Positions 44,652 through 54,198 are shown, numbered from the stretch's first letter. The stretch is DNA of 64,000 bases from Pedobacter sp. BMA (GCF_001027745.1 NZ_LECU01000002.1:248001-312000), one strand, 5' to 3'. A program made the numbers and translations. Notes: a model not told the origin generated them from the letters alone.

Positions 44652-46145
44652 CTACTTACCTTTTAGCGCATCAATGTTTTTTCTTAGCGCATCACTAACA
44701 TCATAAACCCGATACTTATCAGAGCCTGATAATTTTAGTAATTGTAAAGTATTTAACAGTAATAAATCTCTCTGTATAGTAGCTCGGGAACTATTAAAAT
44801 GATCTACGAGGGTCTTTAGAGCAACAGCTTCATTAACATAAAGCAGGTTAACAATAACACAAAGTCTAACTTTTACTGCATCACTTACTGCATCACCTAC
44901 TGCATCACTTACAATAACATCTACTGCATCACGTACTGTATCATCGAATCCAACAGTGAGTTGATGATGCTCATTAGTCTTTACCGTACTTCCTTGTGGA
45001 GCATAAAAAGCAAGTGTTACTTCATTGGTCTTTGTTGTCCATTTAGGTTCTTTCATTCCTGCTTTTTTACAATCTTCCATAATTTTGATGGTACCCCTAC
45101 CCAATTTATCTATATAACCCATCAGAAAGATAATATGTGCAATATCCGGATTAGCAGGAAATGAGCGATGGTTTGTTTTGAGGTCTGCTACTTTTAACTC
45201 ACGAGGTAAATGTCCGCTATTAGCAATAATAAAAGCATTGGAATCAACCGAGATGGTCAAATGACTATTAAAATGACTATAATCCCGATGGATAAGTGCA
45301 TTGATAATGCCCTCTTGAAGTGCCTTCTCAGGATATTTAAAATCGATTCGACGCCATTCTGATTCAGCAAAAACACTACGGGTACCCATGTAATCCACAT
45401 AGTTCTCCAACTGGTCTCTTAACTTAAATAAATTACCCTCAAAAACATCATCACGCAATAAAGCCTTATCTGTTTTGCCTTCGGCATATTCTGTTATTCT
45501 CACCCGTGTTTGCGGGAAATATTTTACAGGGTTTAAAGCAAACAGAATAACGCAGGCATTGGTAAATGAACCGTTATTAAACAAACCATAGTGATTTAGA
45601 AATTCAAGTGCTTCCTCTCCTTTATAAGTACTCCTTCCATTACTTTGAGCTTTGCGCATCACATTCAGAATTAAACTTTCATCCAAATCTTCCCAATCTA
45701 CACCAAAGGTTACCTGCCGCTCCCAATGTAGTTCATTTTTTCTACGCTCCAGCAACAACTTGGCTATATCAGAAGCACTCGCTGCTACCGTTTCCGTATT
45801 TTTTCTGAAGTAAATAATACCATTACAGATATAAGGTTGCTTGCTACCCTCCAAAACTTTAAATATCAGTACCGTTTTATCATCAATGCTTTCCTCTATT
45901 ATTTCTATCGGGCTTTCTGGGGTAATTTTTTGGCTCAATTGATGGCGTAGCTCATCAATGATATAATCTGTATCAATACCAGTAATGTACTTATCGGGTG
46001 CTACGCCTAACAATAAATTTCCGCCTTTATGATTAAGAAACCCTGAAAGAACAACGGCAATTCTATCTAAATCCAAAGAAACTAAAAACGCAAGCATTTC
46101 ATTTTCTCCTTTGTTGATTAAATGAAGTAATTTCTTATTTTCCAT
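44652..46145 (-). CDS. AlbA_2/Schlafen-like ATP-binding regulator
   Basis: 497 residues. N-terminal AlbA_2 domain (SLDLDRIAVVLSGFLNHKGG, NLLLGVAPD) as in Schlafen-like proteins; middle GHKL-type HATPase_c_4 region (EGIINALIHRDYSHFNSH, IDKLGRGTIKIMEDC); C-terminal winged helix (YVNEAVALKTLVDHFNSS, RATIQRDLLLLNTLQLL). Before the winged helix six 12-bp repeats at 44874-44945 encode SDAV/GDAV-type tetrapeptides. Start overlaps the DUF4062 stop by 11 bases, so the two are coupled. Such proteins occur as accessory genes in type I RM and other defence loci; activity is unknown. The stop lies within a second repeat of the form GATGCGCTAA. Confidence 0.88.
   Translation of the reverse strand: MENKKLLHLINKGENEMLAFLVSLDLDRIAVVLSGFLNHKGGNLLLGVAPDKYITGIDTDYIIDELRHQLSQKITPESPIEIIEESIDDKTVLIFKVLEGSKQPYICNGIIYFRKNTETVAASASDIAKLLLERRKNELHWERQVTFGVDWEDLDESLILNVMRKAQSNGRSTYKGEEALEFLNHYGLFNNGSFTNACVILFALNPVKYFPQTRVRITEYAEGKTDKALLRDDVFEGNLFKLRDQLENYVDYMGTRSVFAESEWRRIDFKYPEKALQEGIINALIHRDYSHFNSHLTISVDSNAFIIANSGHLPRELKVADLKTNHRSFPANPDIAHIIFLMGYIDKLGRGTIKIMEDCKKAGMKEPKWTTKTNEVTLAFYAPQGSTVKTNEHHQLTVGFDDTVRDAVDVIVSDAVGDAVSDAVKVRLCVIVNLLYVNEAVALKTLVDHFNSSRATIQRDLLLLNTLQLLKLSGSDKYRVYDVSDALRKNIDALKGK
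44874..44945 (-). repeat. Six 12-bp tandem repeats in AlbA_2 gene
   Basis: Units of 12 bases start at 44874, 44886, 44898, 44910 (degenerate), 44922 and 44934; + strand consensus TACTGCATCACT. Twelve bases are four codons, so loss or gain of units keeps the frame. Confidence 0.85.
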
Positions 46146-46710
46146 TTTTGAGTGCTTTTAAATCGTTGCTAAATCGTTCAACATCTTCAAATTGTGTACG
46201 AACAAAATCTGCACCATCCACTTCGTATTTAGTAAACTCCTGCGCCCAGATTCTTTTATCTAATGGCTTGCCATCACCTACAGCCAAGTTGTACATGTCT
46301 ATTACATTTAAGCTGTCCAAAACGGTTGTCTTTTTATCTAATTTAAAGCTAGTTCTATCGCCATTACCATCGTACATAAACTGCTTTAACAAAGTGCGTA
46401 AAAAAGGAATATGTGCGTGTGCCAGAAAACCACGTGGTTTGTTTAGTGCTACTGCCCTTTCAAACTCTTTATGCGTAATACCGGAACCGTAATATGGAAA
46501 TATAATACCTAAAAAGAAATCACATTCTTCAACCGCTGCCAAACATGACTCTTCCGGCGATTTTCCCGGAATATTATAAATCGTTCCTTTATGTGAACAT
46601 AATACTTTGTATCCGTAACCAGTTAAAATAGCATATAAACTTTCTATATTATGCTGATTACCGTACACCGTAGATGACAACATGATTTTTATAGGTGCTT
46701 CTGCTGGCAT
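46135..46710 (-). CDS. DUF4062-domain protein
   Basis: 191 residues, cytosolic. The N-terminus IKIMLSSTVYGNQHNIESLY is the DUF4062 signature, followed by GYKVLCSHKGTIYN, LAAVEECDFFLGIIFPYYGS and GITHKEFERAVALNKPRGFL. This domain has an alpha/beta fold thought to be related to TIR/SLOG-like domains (from memory) and is often found beside type I RM genes or on STAND NTPases. No ATPase is attached here. It sits 62 bases after hsdS and overlaps the AlbA_2 gene by 11 bases. A nucleotide-related anti-phage role is inference. Confidence 0.88.
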   Translation of the reverse strand: MPAEAPIKIMLSSTVYGNQHNIESLYAILTGYGYKVLCSHKGTIYNIPGKSPEESCLAAVEECDFFLGIIFPYYGSGITHKEFERAVALNKPRGFLAHAHIPFLRTLLKQFMYDGNGDRTSFKLDKKTTVLDSLNVIDMYNLAVGDGKPLDKRIWAQEFTKYEVDGADFVRTQFEDVERFSNDLKALKNGK

Positions 46711-46772
46711 AGGCGTAGGCCTTTAATTTGTTATTGTTTTTATATTTCGTTACTCTGAATTTTGTTCATTTT

Positions 46773-48944
46773 TTACTTCTTCTTTTTCGGGAAAGGAACT
46801 ATCGCTCCATAGCCCGTTGGTACTATTTCATGTCTACGCATCCAGTCAATCGCTTTGAAAAAGCGTTCTCTTGCAATCTTTAACTTTCGTTCAGACCAGT
46901 TTTCTCTTGATTCATAAACGATTTCTTCATCTGATGGATTTGCATTTCCATTAAGAATCAGATTGTTCCATCCTGCGTAAGTAGTGGCAATAATTTCTGA
47001 GACTTCTAAATCGAACTCTAAAAACAAAGCGATTAAATCATCCAACTGTTTATTCTTACCATCCGAAAATGCAGATTGAAATTTTTCAATTGCCTTTTCT
47101 GATTTTTTTGCCGAAGAGTAGGAATAGCCAATATCTTTCTTTTGTATGGCAAAATAGTTGGCCATTTTTGCACGGTGTTCTATTTTCTTCAAGTGCGGAT
47201 AATCATCCGGACCTGCAGCATCTTTTACAGGCTGTCTGCCCAATGGAATCTGCAAATGGTATTCAACCAAATGGGCAATCTTTTCGCATTTGATGTGACT
47301 TAAGTTATCTATCGATGCGGGATTTTCTTCGTGAATTTTAATCACTTTGGCTATTAAACCTGCGTGAATGTCCGCTGATATTTTTGCAATCGGAGTTGCT
47401 ATTTTAGCCACAACTAAAGGTTGCTCCTCTTTCTTTTTACTTGGTTTAACCGTTGCTTTATTTCGTTCCGCTTTTATCCTTTCCAGCAATACACTTGCAG
47501 GTTCATAATCCTTCGCTAGTTTACATTCTGCCAATTCTTGCGCAGTTAACAAATTACCTTCAAATGCTTTTTTAAGAATGCTTTGACGCAAGGCTTCTGC
47601 TTTTGCTAAACTTTCTTTGATGTTTTGTTCTATGGAATCACAAACGGATAAACGAGATTCGATTTGTTTGACGATTTCTTTTTGTTCTAATATTGAAGGT
47701 ATGGGAATTGGCATTTCTTTTAATTCTTCCATACCAACCATATTTGGCATTGCACTTCCCAATGCTTTCGAGAATATTAATCTTTGAAAACTTTCAGACC
47801 TAAATAAAATAAGGAAATATTTTTTAAGAATTACTTCCTCATCTAAATCAACTTTAAGTAATGCTTGGTTAATAACACCCACTTCAGCATCCTCAGGAAG
47901 TAAACATATTCTTCCTAATGTTGCACCAGAACAACTTATTATTAAATCACCCGCTCCAACTGCAAATGCTTTTAATTCTTCAAATTTTTCAGGGGTTATG
48001 AAATATCTATGTCTATATGGATCGTCATTTATTGCGTGTCCTTGTTCATAAACAACTGTTCCGCTTTCAACAAAAAAATCCTTTTTTAAAGCACTTCCAA
48101 ATGGTCCGCGTTTAAGTGCATATTTTCTATTTGAAGTTAAAGTTTTCCAGGGTAAACTCAACCAACTATTTGGTGTAGTAAAGTTTAATTGCTCTAATTT
48201 ATAATTTGGAAAATAGTCTCCTTTAGAAATTAGTTTTTCTTTTATTGCAGTATTTTTTTTGTTTTTGAGTTCCTGTAAAAAATCATCCATATTATATGAA
48301 TGTTTTTCTCTCCAATTCTTCGTCAACTCCCCCTCAAAAGCCTTTTTCAAAACCGCTTGTCTGTAAATTTTTAATTGCTGTTGTGCTTTTTTTAAATCGG
48401 CAATACCAGCATCTAAACTGCTAAATAAACTTTCTAATTTTTTAACTATGGCTCGTTGTTCGGGAAGGGGTGGTAGTACAAACTTTATTGTAGAAAGATT
48501 TTTTCTAGATATTCTTTTTCTAGTAGTTCCACTTTCTAACTTTGAAATTTCAGATCGAATAAGCGGTGAATTTATTTGATATAGAAAAAACTTATTTTCT
48601 AGTAAATCACTACCAAATCTCAACATTGCAATATCAACTGCGGTAATAAACCTTCCATCTCCATCTAATGGAAATATTACTGCTCGTCCAAGAGGATCAG
48701 GCATTCTTGCAATTAATATATCATCTTTCTTAAGAAAATGTACTTTAAGCTTGATAGATGTTTTCTCATTAATAAAAATATTTGATTTATCTCTAAAAAT
48801 CCCATCACCAAGATCTGAAAGTTGAATCAATCTTATTTCTCCAGATATATCCTGATCTTTTTTTTCTATCCAGTCACCATCACAAAAAACTCCTTTATTT
48901 GTTACTAATTCGGGTATAACGCATTCTATCCAATCTTCTCTCAT
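46773..48944 (-). CDS. hsdS: Type I restriction specificity subunit with extra C-terminal domain
   Basis: DNA-recognition subunit, 723 residues against a usual 400-450. Two target-recognition domains: TRD1 about 1-150, ending LPPLPEQRAIVKKLESLFSS, with the central conserved helix LKIYRQAVLKKAFEGELT; TRD2 about 240-420, ending IPSILEQKEIVKQIESRLSV, with LRQSILKKAFEGNLLTAQEL. From about residue 497 comes an extra region of about 225 residues (KKKEEQPLVVAKIATPIAKI ... VPTGYGAIVPFPKKKK) that looks mixed helical and basic, and that I cannot assign. TRD coding sequence is visibly more AT-rich than the flanking genes. One-base overlap with hsdR. Confidence 0.93.
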   Translation of the reverse strand: MREDWIECVIPELVTNKGVFCDGDWIEKKDQDISGEIRLIQLSDLGDGIFRDKSNIFINEKTSIKLKVHFLKKDDILIARMPDPLGRAVIFPLDGDGRFITAVDIAMLRFGSDLLENKFFLYQINSPLIRSEISKLESGTTRKRISRKNLSTIKFVLPPLPEQRAIVKKLESLFSSLDAGIADLKKAQQQLKIYRQAVLKKAFEGELTKNWREKHSYNMDDFLQELKNKKNTAIKEKLISKGDYFPNYKLEQLNFTTPNSWLSLPWKTLTSNRKYALKRGPFGSALKKDFFVESGTVVYEQGHAINDDPYRHRYFITPEKFEELKAFAVGAGDLIISCSGATLGRICLLPEDAEVGVINQALLKVDLDEEVILKKYFLILFRSESFQRLIFSKALGSAMPNMVGMEELKEMPIPIPSILEQKEIVKQIESRLSVCDSIEQNIKESLAKAEALRQSILKKAFEGNLLTAQELAECKLAKDYEPASVLLERIKAERNKATVKPSKKKEEQPLVVAKIATPIAKISADIHAGLIAKVIKIHEENPASIDNLSHIKCEKIAHLVEYHLQIPLGRQPVKDAAGPDDYPHLKKIEHRAKMANYFAIQKKDIGYSYSSAKKSEKAIEKFQSAFSDGKNKQLDDLIALFLEFDLEVSEIIATTYAGWNNLILNGNANPSDEEIVYESRENWSERKLKIARERFFKAIDWMRRHEIVPTGYGAIVPFPKKKK

Positions 48945-51763
48945 TATGCAGCTAACGCTTCATTTAATTCATTAATAATATTATCCATTTCGTTACCAAA
49001 CAATTGGTACATCTTTCCTCGTCCGCCTTTACTGTCAAACGGGTTATAATCCAAATCATCCAGCTCAATATGGTACGAACTTACAATGTGGTCTTTTATC
49101 ATGCGCAGCCAGTCCATTTGTTCGGTGCTAAAGCGGTTGTGCTGTCCTGCATTTTGCGCAAAAATCCAACGTTTAAAATTCTCGTCAATGGTTTTATCAA
49201 AAGGTTTCAGTTCTTCATCTATGCCACACACTTTTCTAATCAAAGAAACCAATGCCGTGAGTTCATCTTTCGGGCAATCGCTTTTCACTTCTTCTATACC
49301 CGCATAAGCATTCCAAACGTGCGCCGGAGCCAACAGCGGCTTTTCCAGTTTCAGTTTATCCATTACTTCTTTTATCATTTTAAAAGTAATGTTGCGGCGG
49401 TTGTAAGGCTGGTCGTAAAAAATACTCAGTGCCTGTATTTCGTCTTTATTGGTTTTTAAGTATGCGCTGAAATCGTTAATCAAGGCTTTGGCTTTGTCCA
49501 CCGATTCGGTGTCCCATTCTGCTTTGGTCACCACATCCAGATTGATATGGTCGATAATCTGGTCGTGCTGTTTGCGCACATTATCAATATGGTCGTTCAG
49601 TTTGCCATTAAAAGTCAAAGATGCGGTTTTCAGCAAAGCTTCCTGCGCTTCGGCTCTGGCCTGTTCTTCTTTTGCAGGCGTACGCTCTTGTACCGGAATT
49701 TGAGCGATGATGGCATTGGCTTTATCGGCAATCACATCGGCATCAAAAGCTTCTATCAGCTCACGGGTCATCTGCTTTAAGCTTTTGCCTTTTGCCAATT
49801 CCTGTATTTTCTCTTTTTCGGCATCGGTCAGTTGTTTTTCCAAACGGATGAGTCGGTTTGCCAAAGAAAGATACACATCTTCTTCCTGCACACCCATAGT
49901 AACGGCTTGCAACAAATCTTTTAAAGGAATGGTTGGCGCACGTTCCAGCGGACGGCTGTCGGTTTTTTTAGATTTGGTGGCACCTACTGCATCTACAATT
50001 ACGAAATGCGTTTTAGCATCTGCTGTTTTGGTCACCAGTTTTAATTTATCGGCAGAAATGGTGCGGGTACCACGTCCTTTCATTTGTTCAAAATAATTGA
50101 TGCTTCGCACATCCCGCATAAACAGCAACACCTCCAAAGGTTTTACATCGGTTCCAGTCGCAATCATATCTACCGTAACGGCAATACGCGGATAATAGTC
50201 GTTCCTAAAACGGTTCAGCACCGATTTTGGGTCTTCTTCTATCTTATACGTTACCTTTTTACAGAAATCATTGCCTTCGTCAAACACTTCTCTTATGATG
50301 TTAATGATGTCATCGGCATGGCTGTCGGTTTTGGCAAAAACCAATGTTTTTGGCACTTCGTATTCGCCCTTTTCATCAAATCGATTGGGGAAAATATCTT
50401 TTTTCAATCCGTCTTTATAAGCCGTAATAATGGTTCTGATTTGGCTGATGTTGACTACTTTTTTATCTAAATCATTCCGTAGGTAAGCGGTGTCTTCATC
50501 TTCCTGTTGCCAGCGTTTGGCTCTTGATAATTTATCTCTTCTGTCTACAAACCAGCCTTTTTCTATCAAAGCGCCTTTGGTAGAAATATCGGTTTCGATT
50601 AGATAAACATCGTAAGGAACATTCACCCCATCAATAACAGATTCTTCGTAAGTATATTGGCTTACTACATTTTCATTAAAGAAACCAAAGGTTCTTTTGT
50701 CTGGTGTAGCGGTTAATCCCACCAAAAAAGCATCGTAATAATCCAACACCTGTTTCCAAAGGTTGTAAATAGAACGGTGGCATTCATCAATAATAATAAA
50801 ATCAAATTGCTCGACGGGAACTTTTGGATTATAAGCCACAGGAATGGCGTCTTTTTTTGCCAATTGTTTTTCTATCCATCCTGAATTTTCATTCGGATTA
50901 ACTACATCTTCATCTTCATCCATTTCCTCGCCCTGCAAAATGGAATACATCCGCTGAATGGTGGAAATACAAACCTGACTTTCATCGGCGATGTAGCTCG
51001 AAGTCAATCGTTGCACATTGTACAGTTCGGTAAACTTACGGTTATCATCCTGTGGCTGATAGGCTCTGAACTCCTGCTCGGCTTGTTCGCCTAAGTTTTT
51101 GGTATCAACTAAAAACAGAATGCGTTTAGCCTTTGCAAATTTTAATAAGCGATAAATAAATGTAGCGGCAGTAAAGGTTTTACCCGCACCGGTTGCCATT
51201 TGAATCAACGCTTTCGGTCGATTACCTTTAAAAGATTTCTCTAAATTATTGATGGCAATAATCTGTGCCGGACGTAAATTTGTTTCATCCAATACCGGAT
51301 AATCTGCAAATCTCCCTCGTAAACTTTTTTCTCTTTTCGACCATTCCAACAAAGTCTCCGGCTTATGGAAACTAAAAACATTTCTCCCTCTCGGTTTGGG
51401 GTCGGTATAATCGGTAAATCGGGTAACAACGCCCGTGCTTTCGTAGATATATTTTAAACCTTCCGTATTTTTGAAGAACTTCAGTCCGGCACCGGCATAT
51501 TCTTTTGATTGCTCTTCCACCACAGTAAGCCGATGTCCTTCATCTTCCTTTTTAGCTTCAATTAAACCCACAGGCTTTTGATTGACAAAAAGTACATAAT
51601 CAGCAGGTCCAACACTGGTTTGGTATTCACGAATGGCTACACCCAATCCTACACTGAAATCGATATTATTTTTAGATTGTACGTGCCAGCCCGCTTGTTG
51701 TAGCATAGCATCTATTTGGTCACGGGCTTTTTGTTCAGGATTTTGGTTGAGTTCGTTAGGCAT
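48944..51763 (-). CDS. hsdR: Type I restriction endonuclease/translocase subunit
   Basis: 939-residue motor and nuclease subunit that cleaves unmodified DNA. N-terminal PD-(D/E)xK nuclease with Asp55 (GPADYVLFV), Glu69 and Lys71 (LIEAKK). Helicase domain: Walker A in IQMATGAGKTFTAATFIYRL near residue 190, DECH box (IIIDECHRS) near 323, TATPDKRTFGF, and motif VI region MKGRGTRTI. A C-terminal EcoEI_R-like region holds the HsdM/HsdS contacts. First gene of the operon hsdR-hsdS-DUF4062-AlbA_2-hsdM. All catalytic motifs are intact, so restriction is probably active. The gene order is unlike the common hsdR-M-S or M-S-R. Confidence 0.95.
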   Translation of the reverse strand: MPNELNQNPEQKARDQIDAMLQQAGWHVQSKNNIDFSVGLGVAIREYQTSVGPADYVLFVNQKPVGLIEAKKEDEGHRLTVVEEQSKEYAGAGLKFFKNTEGLKYIYESTGVVTRFTDYTDPKPRGRNVFSFHKPETLLEWSKREKSLRGRFADYPVLDETNLRPAQIIAINNLEKSFKGNRPKALIQMATGAGKTFTAATFIYRLLKFAKAKRILFLVDTKNLGEQAEQEFRAYQPQDDNRKFTELYNVQRLTSSYIADESQVCISTIQRMYSILQGEEMDEDEDVVNPNENSGWIEKQLAKKDAIPVAYNPKVPVEQFDFIIIDECHRSIYNLWKQVLDYYDAFLVGLTATPDKRTFGFFNENVVSQYTYEESVIDGVNVPYDVYLIETDISTKGALIEKGWFVDRRDKLSRAKRWQQEDEDTAYLRNDLDKKVVNISQIRTIITAYKDGLKKDIFPNRFDEKGEYEVPKTLVFAKTDSHADDIINIIREVFDEGNDFCKKVTYKIEEDPKSVLNRFRNDYYPRIAVTVDMIATGTDVKPLEVLLFMRDVRSINYFEQMKGRGTRTISADKLKLVTKTADAKTHFVIVDAVGATKSKKTDSRPLERAPTIPLKDLLQAVTMGVQEEDVYLSLANRLIRLEKQLTDAEKEKIQELAKGKSLKQMTRELIEAFDADVIADKANAIIAQIPVQERTPAKEEQARAEAQEALLKTASLTFNGKLNDHIDNVRKQHDQIIDHINLDVVTKAEWDTESVDKAKALINDFSAYLKTNKDEIQALSIFYDQPYNRRNITFKMIKEVMDKLKLEKPLLAPAHVWNAYAGIEEVKSDCPKDELTALVSLIRKVCGIDEELKPFDKTIDENFKRWIFAQNAGQHNRFSTEQMDWLRMIKDHIVSSYHIELDDLDYNPFDSKGGRGKMYQLFGNEMDNIINELNEALAA

Positions 51764-52108
51764 TTATTTATATATACGCTGCTTATGACAGCGCAAGATA
51801 ATAATTAAATTTCGAGTGGTGGCCTTTGTGAGCTAGGGTTAAAAAAATTTGTAACTTCTATGTTTAACAACTGGCAAATCTAAAAAGCAAAAACCAAGTA
51901 CAAATATGAAAACTTTTACTACACCCGAAACAATCAGACTTCAAAAATATGATGCACTAAAACTCCTTTGAACAATAGGTATAGGTCTGCTTTAAATTAT
52001 CTAAATCTAGACTATTAACATTTGGAATTCCAGTGGCGAACGCTGCCAGATCCATGGACGAACACGTGTAGTAATAAAGTGTAGCAATAAGAATAATGAT
52101 TCATAATC
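51764..52108. other. Intergenic region upstream of hsdR
   Basis: 345 bases. It must hold the hsdR promoter (on the - strand TATCTTGC lies about 30 bases upstream of the start, a weak -7 candidate). A tiny + strand frame at 51906-51971 (21 codons, MKTFTTPETIRLQK...) has nothing to support it. No repeat or RNA gene seen. Confidence 0.4.
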
Positions 52109-52357
52109 TTATGGATTAAGATGATCGGAATTTAGTCGTTCAGCTTCGCGCTTGATGTTCAAATGTATTAAGCCTTTAGGATGTATACTACATACCAACT
52201 TACCGGAAACAAGGACATAAATGGTAGTTCTTTTCACGATCAAAGCGATTGAGTCCACCGGAACACCATAAGACGCCGCGAAATGTTGCTCCGCTTTTTC
52301 GATAAAATGAATAAATGAACCAACTTCAGGGCGAGTAAAATATCTTCGTTTAGACAT
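52109..52357 (-). CDS. Hypothetical protein
   Basis: 82 residues, soluble, basic N-terminus MSKRRYFTRPEVGSFIHFIE, a helix through AEQHFAASYGV, then beta-like segments IALIVKRTTIYVLVSGKLVC and a C-terminal helix. No family recognised. It lies 24 bases downstream of the membrane-protein gene at 52382 on the same strand, which suggests a two-gene unit. Confidence 0.6.
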   Translation of the reverse strand: MSKRRYFTRPEVGSFIHFIEKAEQHFAASYGVPVDSIALIVKRTTIYVLVSGKLVCSIHPKGLIHLNIKREAERLNSDHLNP

Positions 52358-52381
52358 ATTTGCTAAATGCTTGGTTGAACA

Positions 52382-52921
52382 TTACCTATCAAAGTCATAA
52401 CGGTTTACATAGCCGGCGTGGTCAAAATCCTTATCCATACATTGAATGGCTGTCAATATCTGCTCACACTTTTTGCCGTCTTTTTGTTCATAGTTAATAA
52501 GCAGGTTAACAAAAGCACTGTAGGTTTCAGTGTCATCGGCGTAATAACTCGGCACTTCACATGTTAGTGTAATATTGATGTTTTCTCCTTCAGCAACATC
52601 CCCAAATGCCACACTGGGGTCAATCAAAGGGTCAGTAGTCCAGTTCAGTCCCCAGGATTGTGCTCCGTACCAGCTTAATACAACTCCCAATGCAGGTTGC
52701 ATACTAGCATTTGTTAGAGATATTTGGCATTTCACATATGCGACACCATCTAAAAAATCTGCATACCAATCCACTTCAGCTTCCAGGCGAGGCAATACAT
52801 GCTCAAAAAAAGCAAGTTCAGTTCTTATTCTACCACTTTTGATCAGGCGAATTAGATAAACCACGAGAAACATAGTAGCCCCCGTAACAATAAATAAGGG
52901 AATAAATAGATAATTAGTCAT
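52382..52921 (-). CDS. Hypothetical membrane-anchored protein
   Basis: 179 residues from the ATG at 52921 (the frame extends to a TTG at 52945, not preferred). One N-terminal membrane helix (LFIPLFIVTGATMFLVVYLI) is followed by a basic RLIKSGRIR and a globular domain of beta pattern (VAYVKCQISLTNASMQPALG, ENINITLTCEVPSYYADDTE). Probably an inner-membrane anchor with a soluble beta-sandwich; its side of the membrane is not certain. I recognise no family. Confidence 0.68.
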   Translation of the reverse strand: MTNYLFIPLFIVTGATMFLVVYLIRLIKSGRIRTELAFFEHVLPRLEAEVDWYADFLDGVAYVKCQISLTNASMQPALGVVLSWYGAQSWGLNWTTDPLIDPSVAFGDVAEGENINITLTCEVPSYYADDTETYSAFVNLLINYEQKDGKKCEQILTAIQCMDKDFDHAGYVNRYDFDR

Positions 52922-53117
52922 CCCAGATGATTTAAAATGAAACAATACCTACCCATTTGAGCAAATGTGAACTTGCAATACATTTATGGGATGTGAAAAA
53001 ACTCAATAGGGGGTTTGAGTAATACTAAAATAATGATAAAAAATTAATAAAAAAATTTTATTTCCTTTGTTTGAAGTATAATTATTGTATAGCTGTTGAT
53101 GCTCCGCGAAATAGATG

Positions 53118-53903
53118 TTACCTTAACCAAACCCAAATCCATAACCCTGCATAAAATAACAAACCCAGGCCCATCAATATCCCCATTGTAAGCGCCATGA
53201 TTTTCCAGAAAGCTACCGGCTTTCGTTTCTGCAACCGCTTTTCCGGAATATACTTTCCAAATAGAATAGCACCGCCAACAACCACCACAATTACGCCAAA
53301 AAACCATCGCATGCGGTAAATCATGTCTTTAAAATGAATCCACCTGGCCTTAAGCTGATCGCCTGCACTCACTTCAATACTGGTCACGTAATCATTTCCC
53401 AGTCCCGATCTTCCTATGTTAAGTTTAAGCTGCTTTCTGCCCTTGAGATAGAAGAATGCATAAGGACGGGCCTCCATAGTAAAAACCCTCCCATCAACGT
53501 TTACGCGAACATCGGTGTGGTCAAAGCCGGTTTTGCGATGAAATACCTTCTGCACATCAACCAGGGTTGCATCCTTAACATGCGATGAGCTAAATGCTGC
53601 ACTAGCCAGAATATCTCCATTTACAATCATGTAGCCCGTAGCAAAAATGCCCAGTAAAGTGTAGATGAAAAAGTAGCCAATTGCACCGTACAGCTTTACG
53701 CGCTCAGCATACACCGTCCTCAGGGCAGCATACAAAGAAAATGGTGCGATTGATATTGCCAGCCATGGCCAGAACTGAAACATCCCTTTATCGCTATACA
53801 TTACCAGGAAAAATCGTGAGCATAGGTAAATGCCTAACCATAAAGCTATATAACCTAAAAGGAGTGGCTTTACAATATTTTGTGAGAAGGCTTTAATATC
53901 CAT
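53118..53903 (-). CDS. Hypothetical polytopic membrane protein
   Basis: 261 residues with about five membrane helices: two near the N-terminus (PLLLGYIALWLGIYLCSRFF, FWPWLAISIAPFSLYAAL), one at IGYFFIYTLLGIFATGYMI, then a soluble beta-rich stretch 100-180 (FDHTDVRVNVDGRVFTMEAR, LKLNIGRSGLGNDYVTSIEV), and two C-terminal helices. The soluble loop would lie outside the cytosol. No family recognised. An inverted repeat TTGTAA/TTACAA at 53916-53932 lies just upstream of the start and may be an operator. Confidence 0.72.
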   Translation of the reverse strand: MDIKAFSQNIVKPLLLGYIALWLGIYLCSRFFLVMYSDKGMFQFWPWLAISIAPFSLYAALRTVYAERVKLYGAIGYFFIYTLLGIFATGYMIVNGDILASAAFSSSHVKDATLVDVQKVFHRKTGFDHTDVRVNVDGRVFTMEARPYAFFYLKGRKQLKLNIGRSGLGNDYVTSIEVSAGDQLKARWIHFKDMIYRMRWFFGVIVVVVGGAILFGKYIPEKRLQKRKPVAFWKIMALTMGILMGLGLLFYAGLWIWVWLR

Positions 53904-53915
53904 GAGTAACGATAA

Positions 53916-53932
53916 TTGTAAAAACGTTACAA
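53916..53932. promoter_or_regulatory. Inverted repeat in divergent promoter region
   Basis: TTGTAA-aaacg-TTACAA, perfect 6-bp arms, 13 bases upstream of the membrane-protein start at 53903. It lies in the roughly 295-base gap between this gene and the AraC gene at 54199, in which nothing else stands out. Confidence 0.35.
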
Positions 53933-54198
53933 TGTAACAGAGAATAACAACAGAATGTTCGATGTCTATTTAGCTAAACTTCAGCATGCATCACAACTGG
54001 TCATTCCATCAACGGTTCTTACTAAACTAGTACATATTACCTAAAAAAACGATACATTTTACTGATTGTCTGCGATAGTTTTGGTAGGATATTTACGTTT
54101 TAATAACTTTATATATTAGTAAGATTAAAATTATACTGACCGTTTGAAATCGATCACCCCTTTTTAGGTATCGAATGATTAATGGGATAATTTGACCA

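Noticed and set aside
43025..46145. Annotating AlbA_2 and HsdM as a single frameshifted gene
   Set aside because: Each has a good start or stop and complete domains; the open link is reported as an observation, not as a gene.
51906..51971. 21-codon frame MKTFTTPETIRLQK...
   Set aside because: Too short, isolated, no membrane helix, no coupled neighbour and no start signal.
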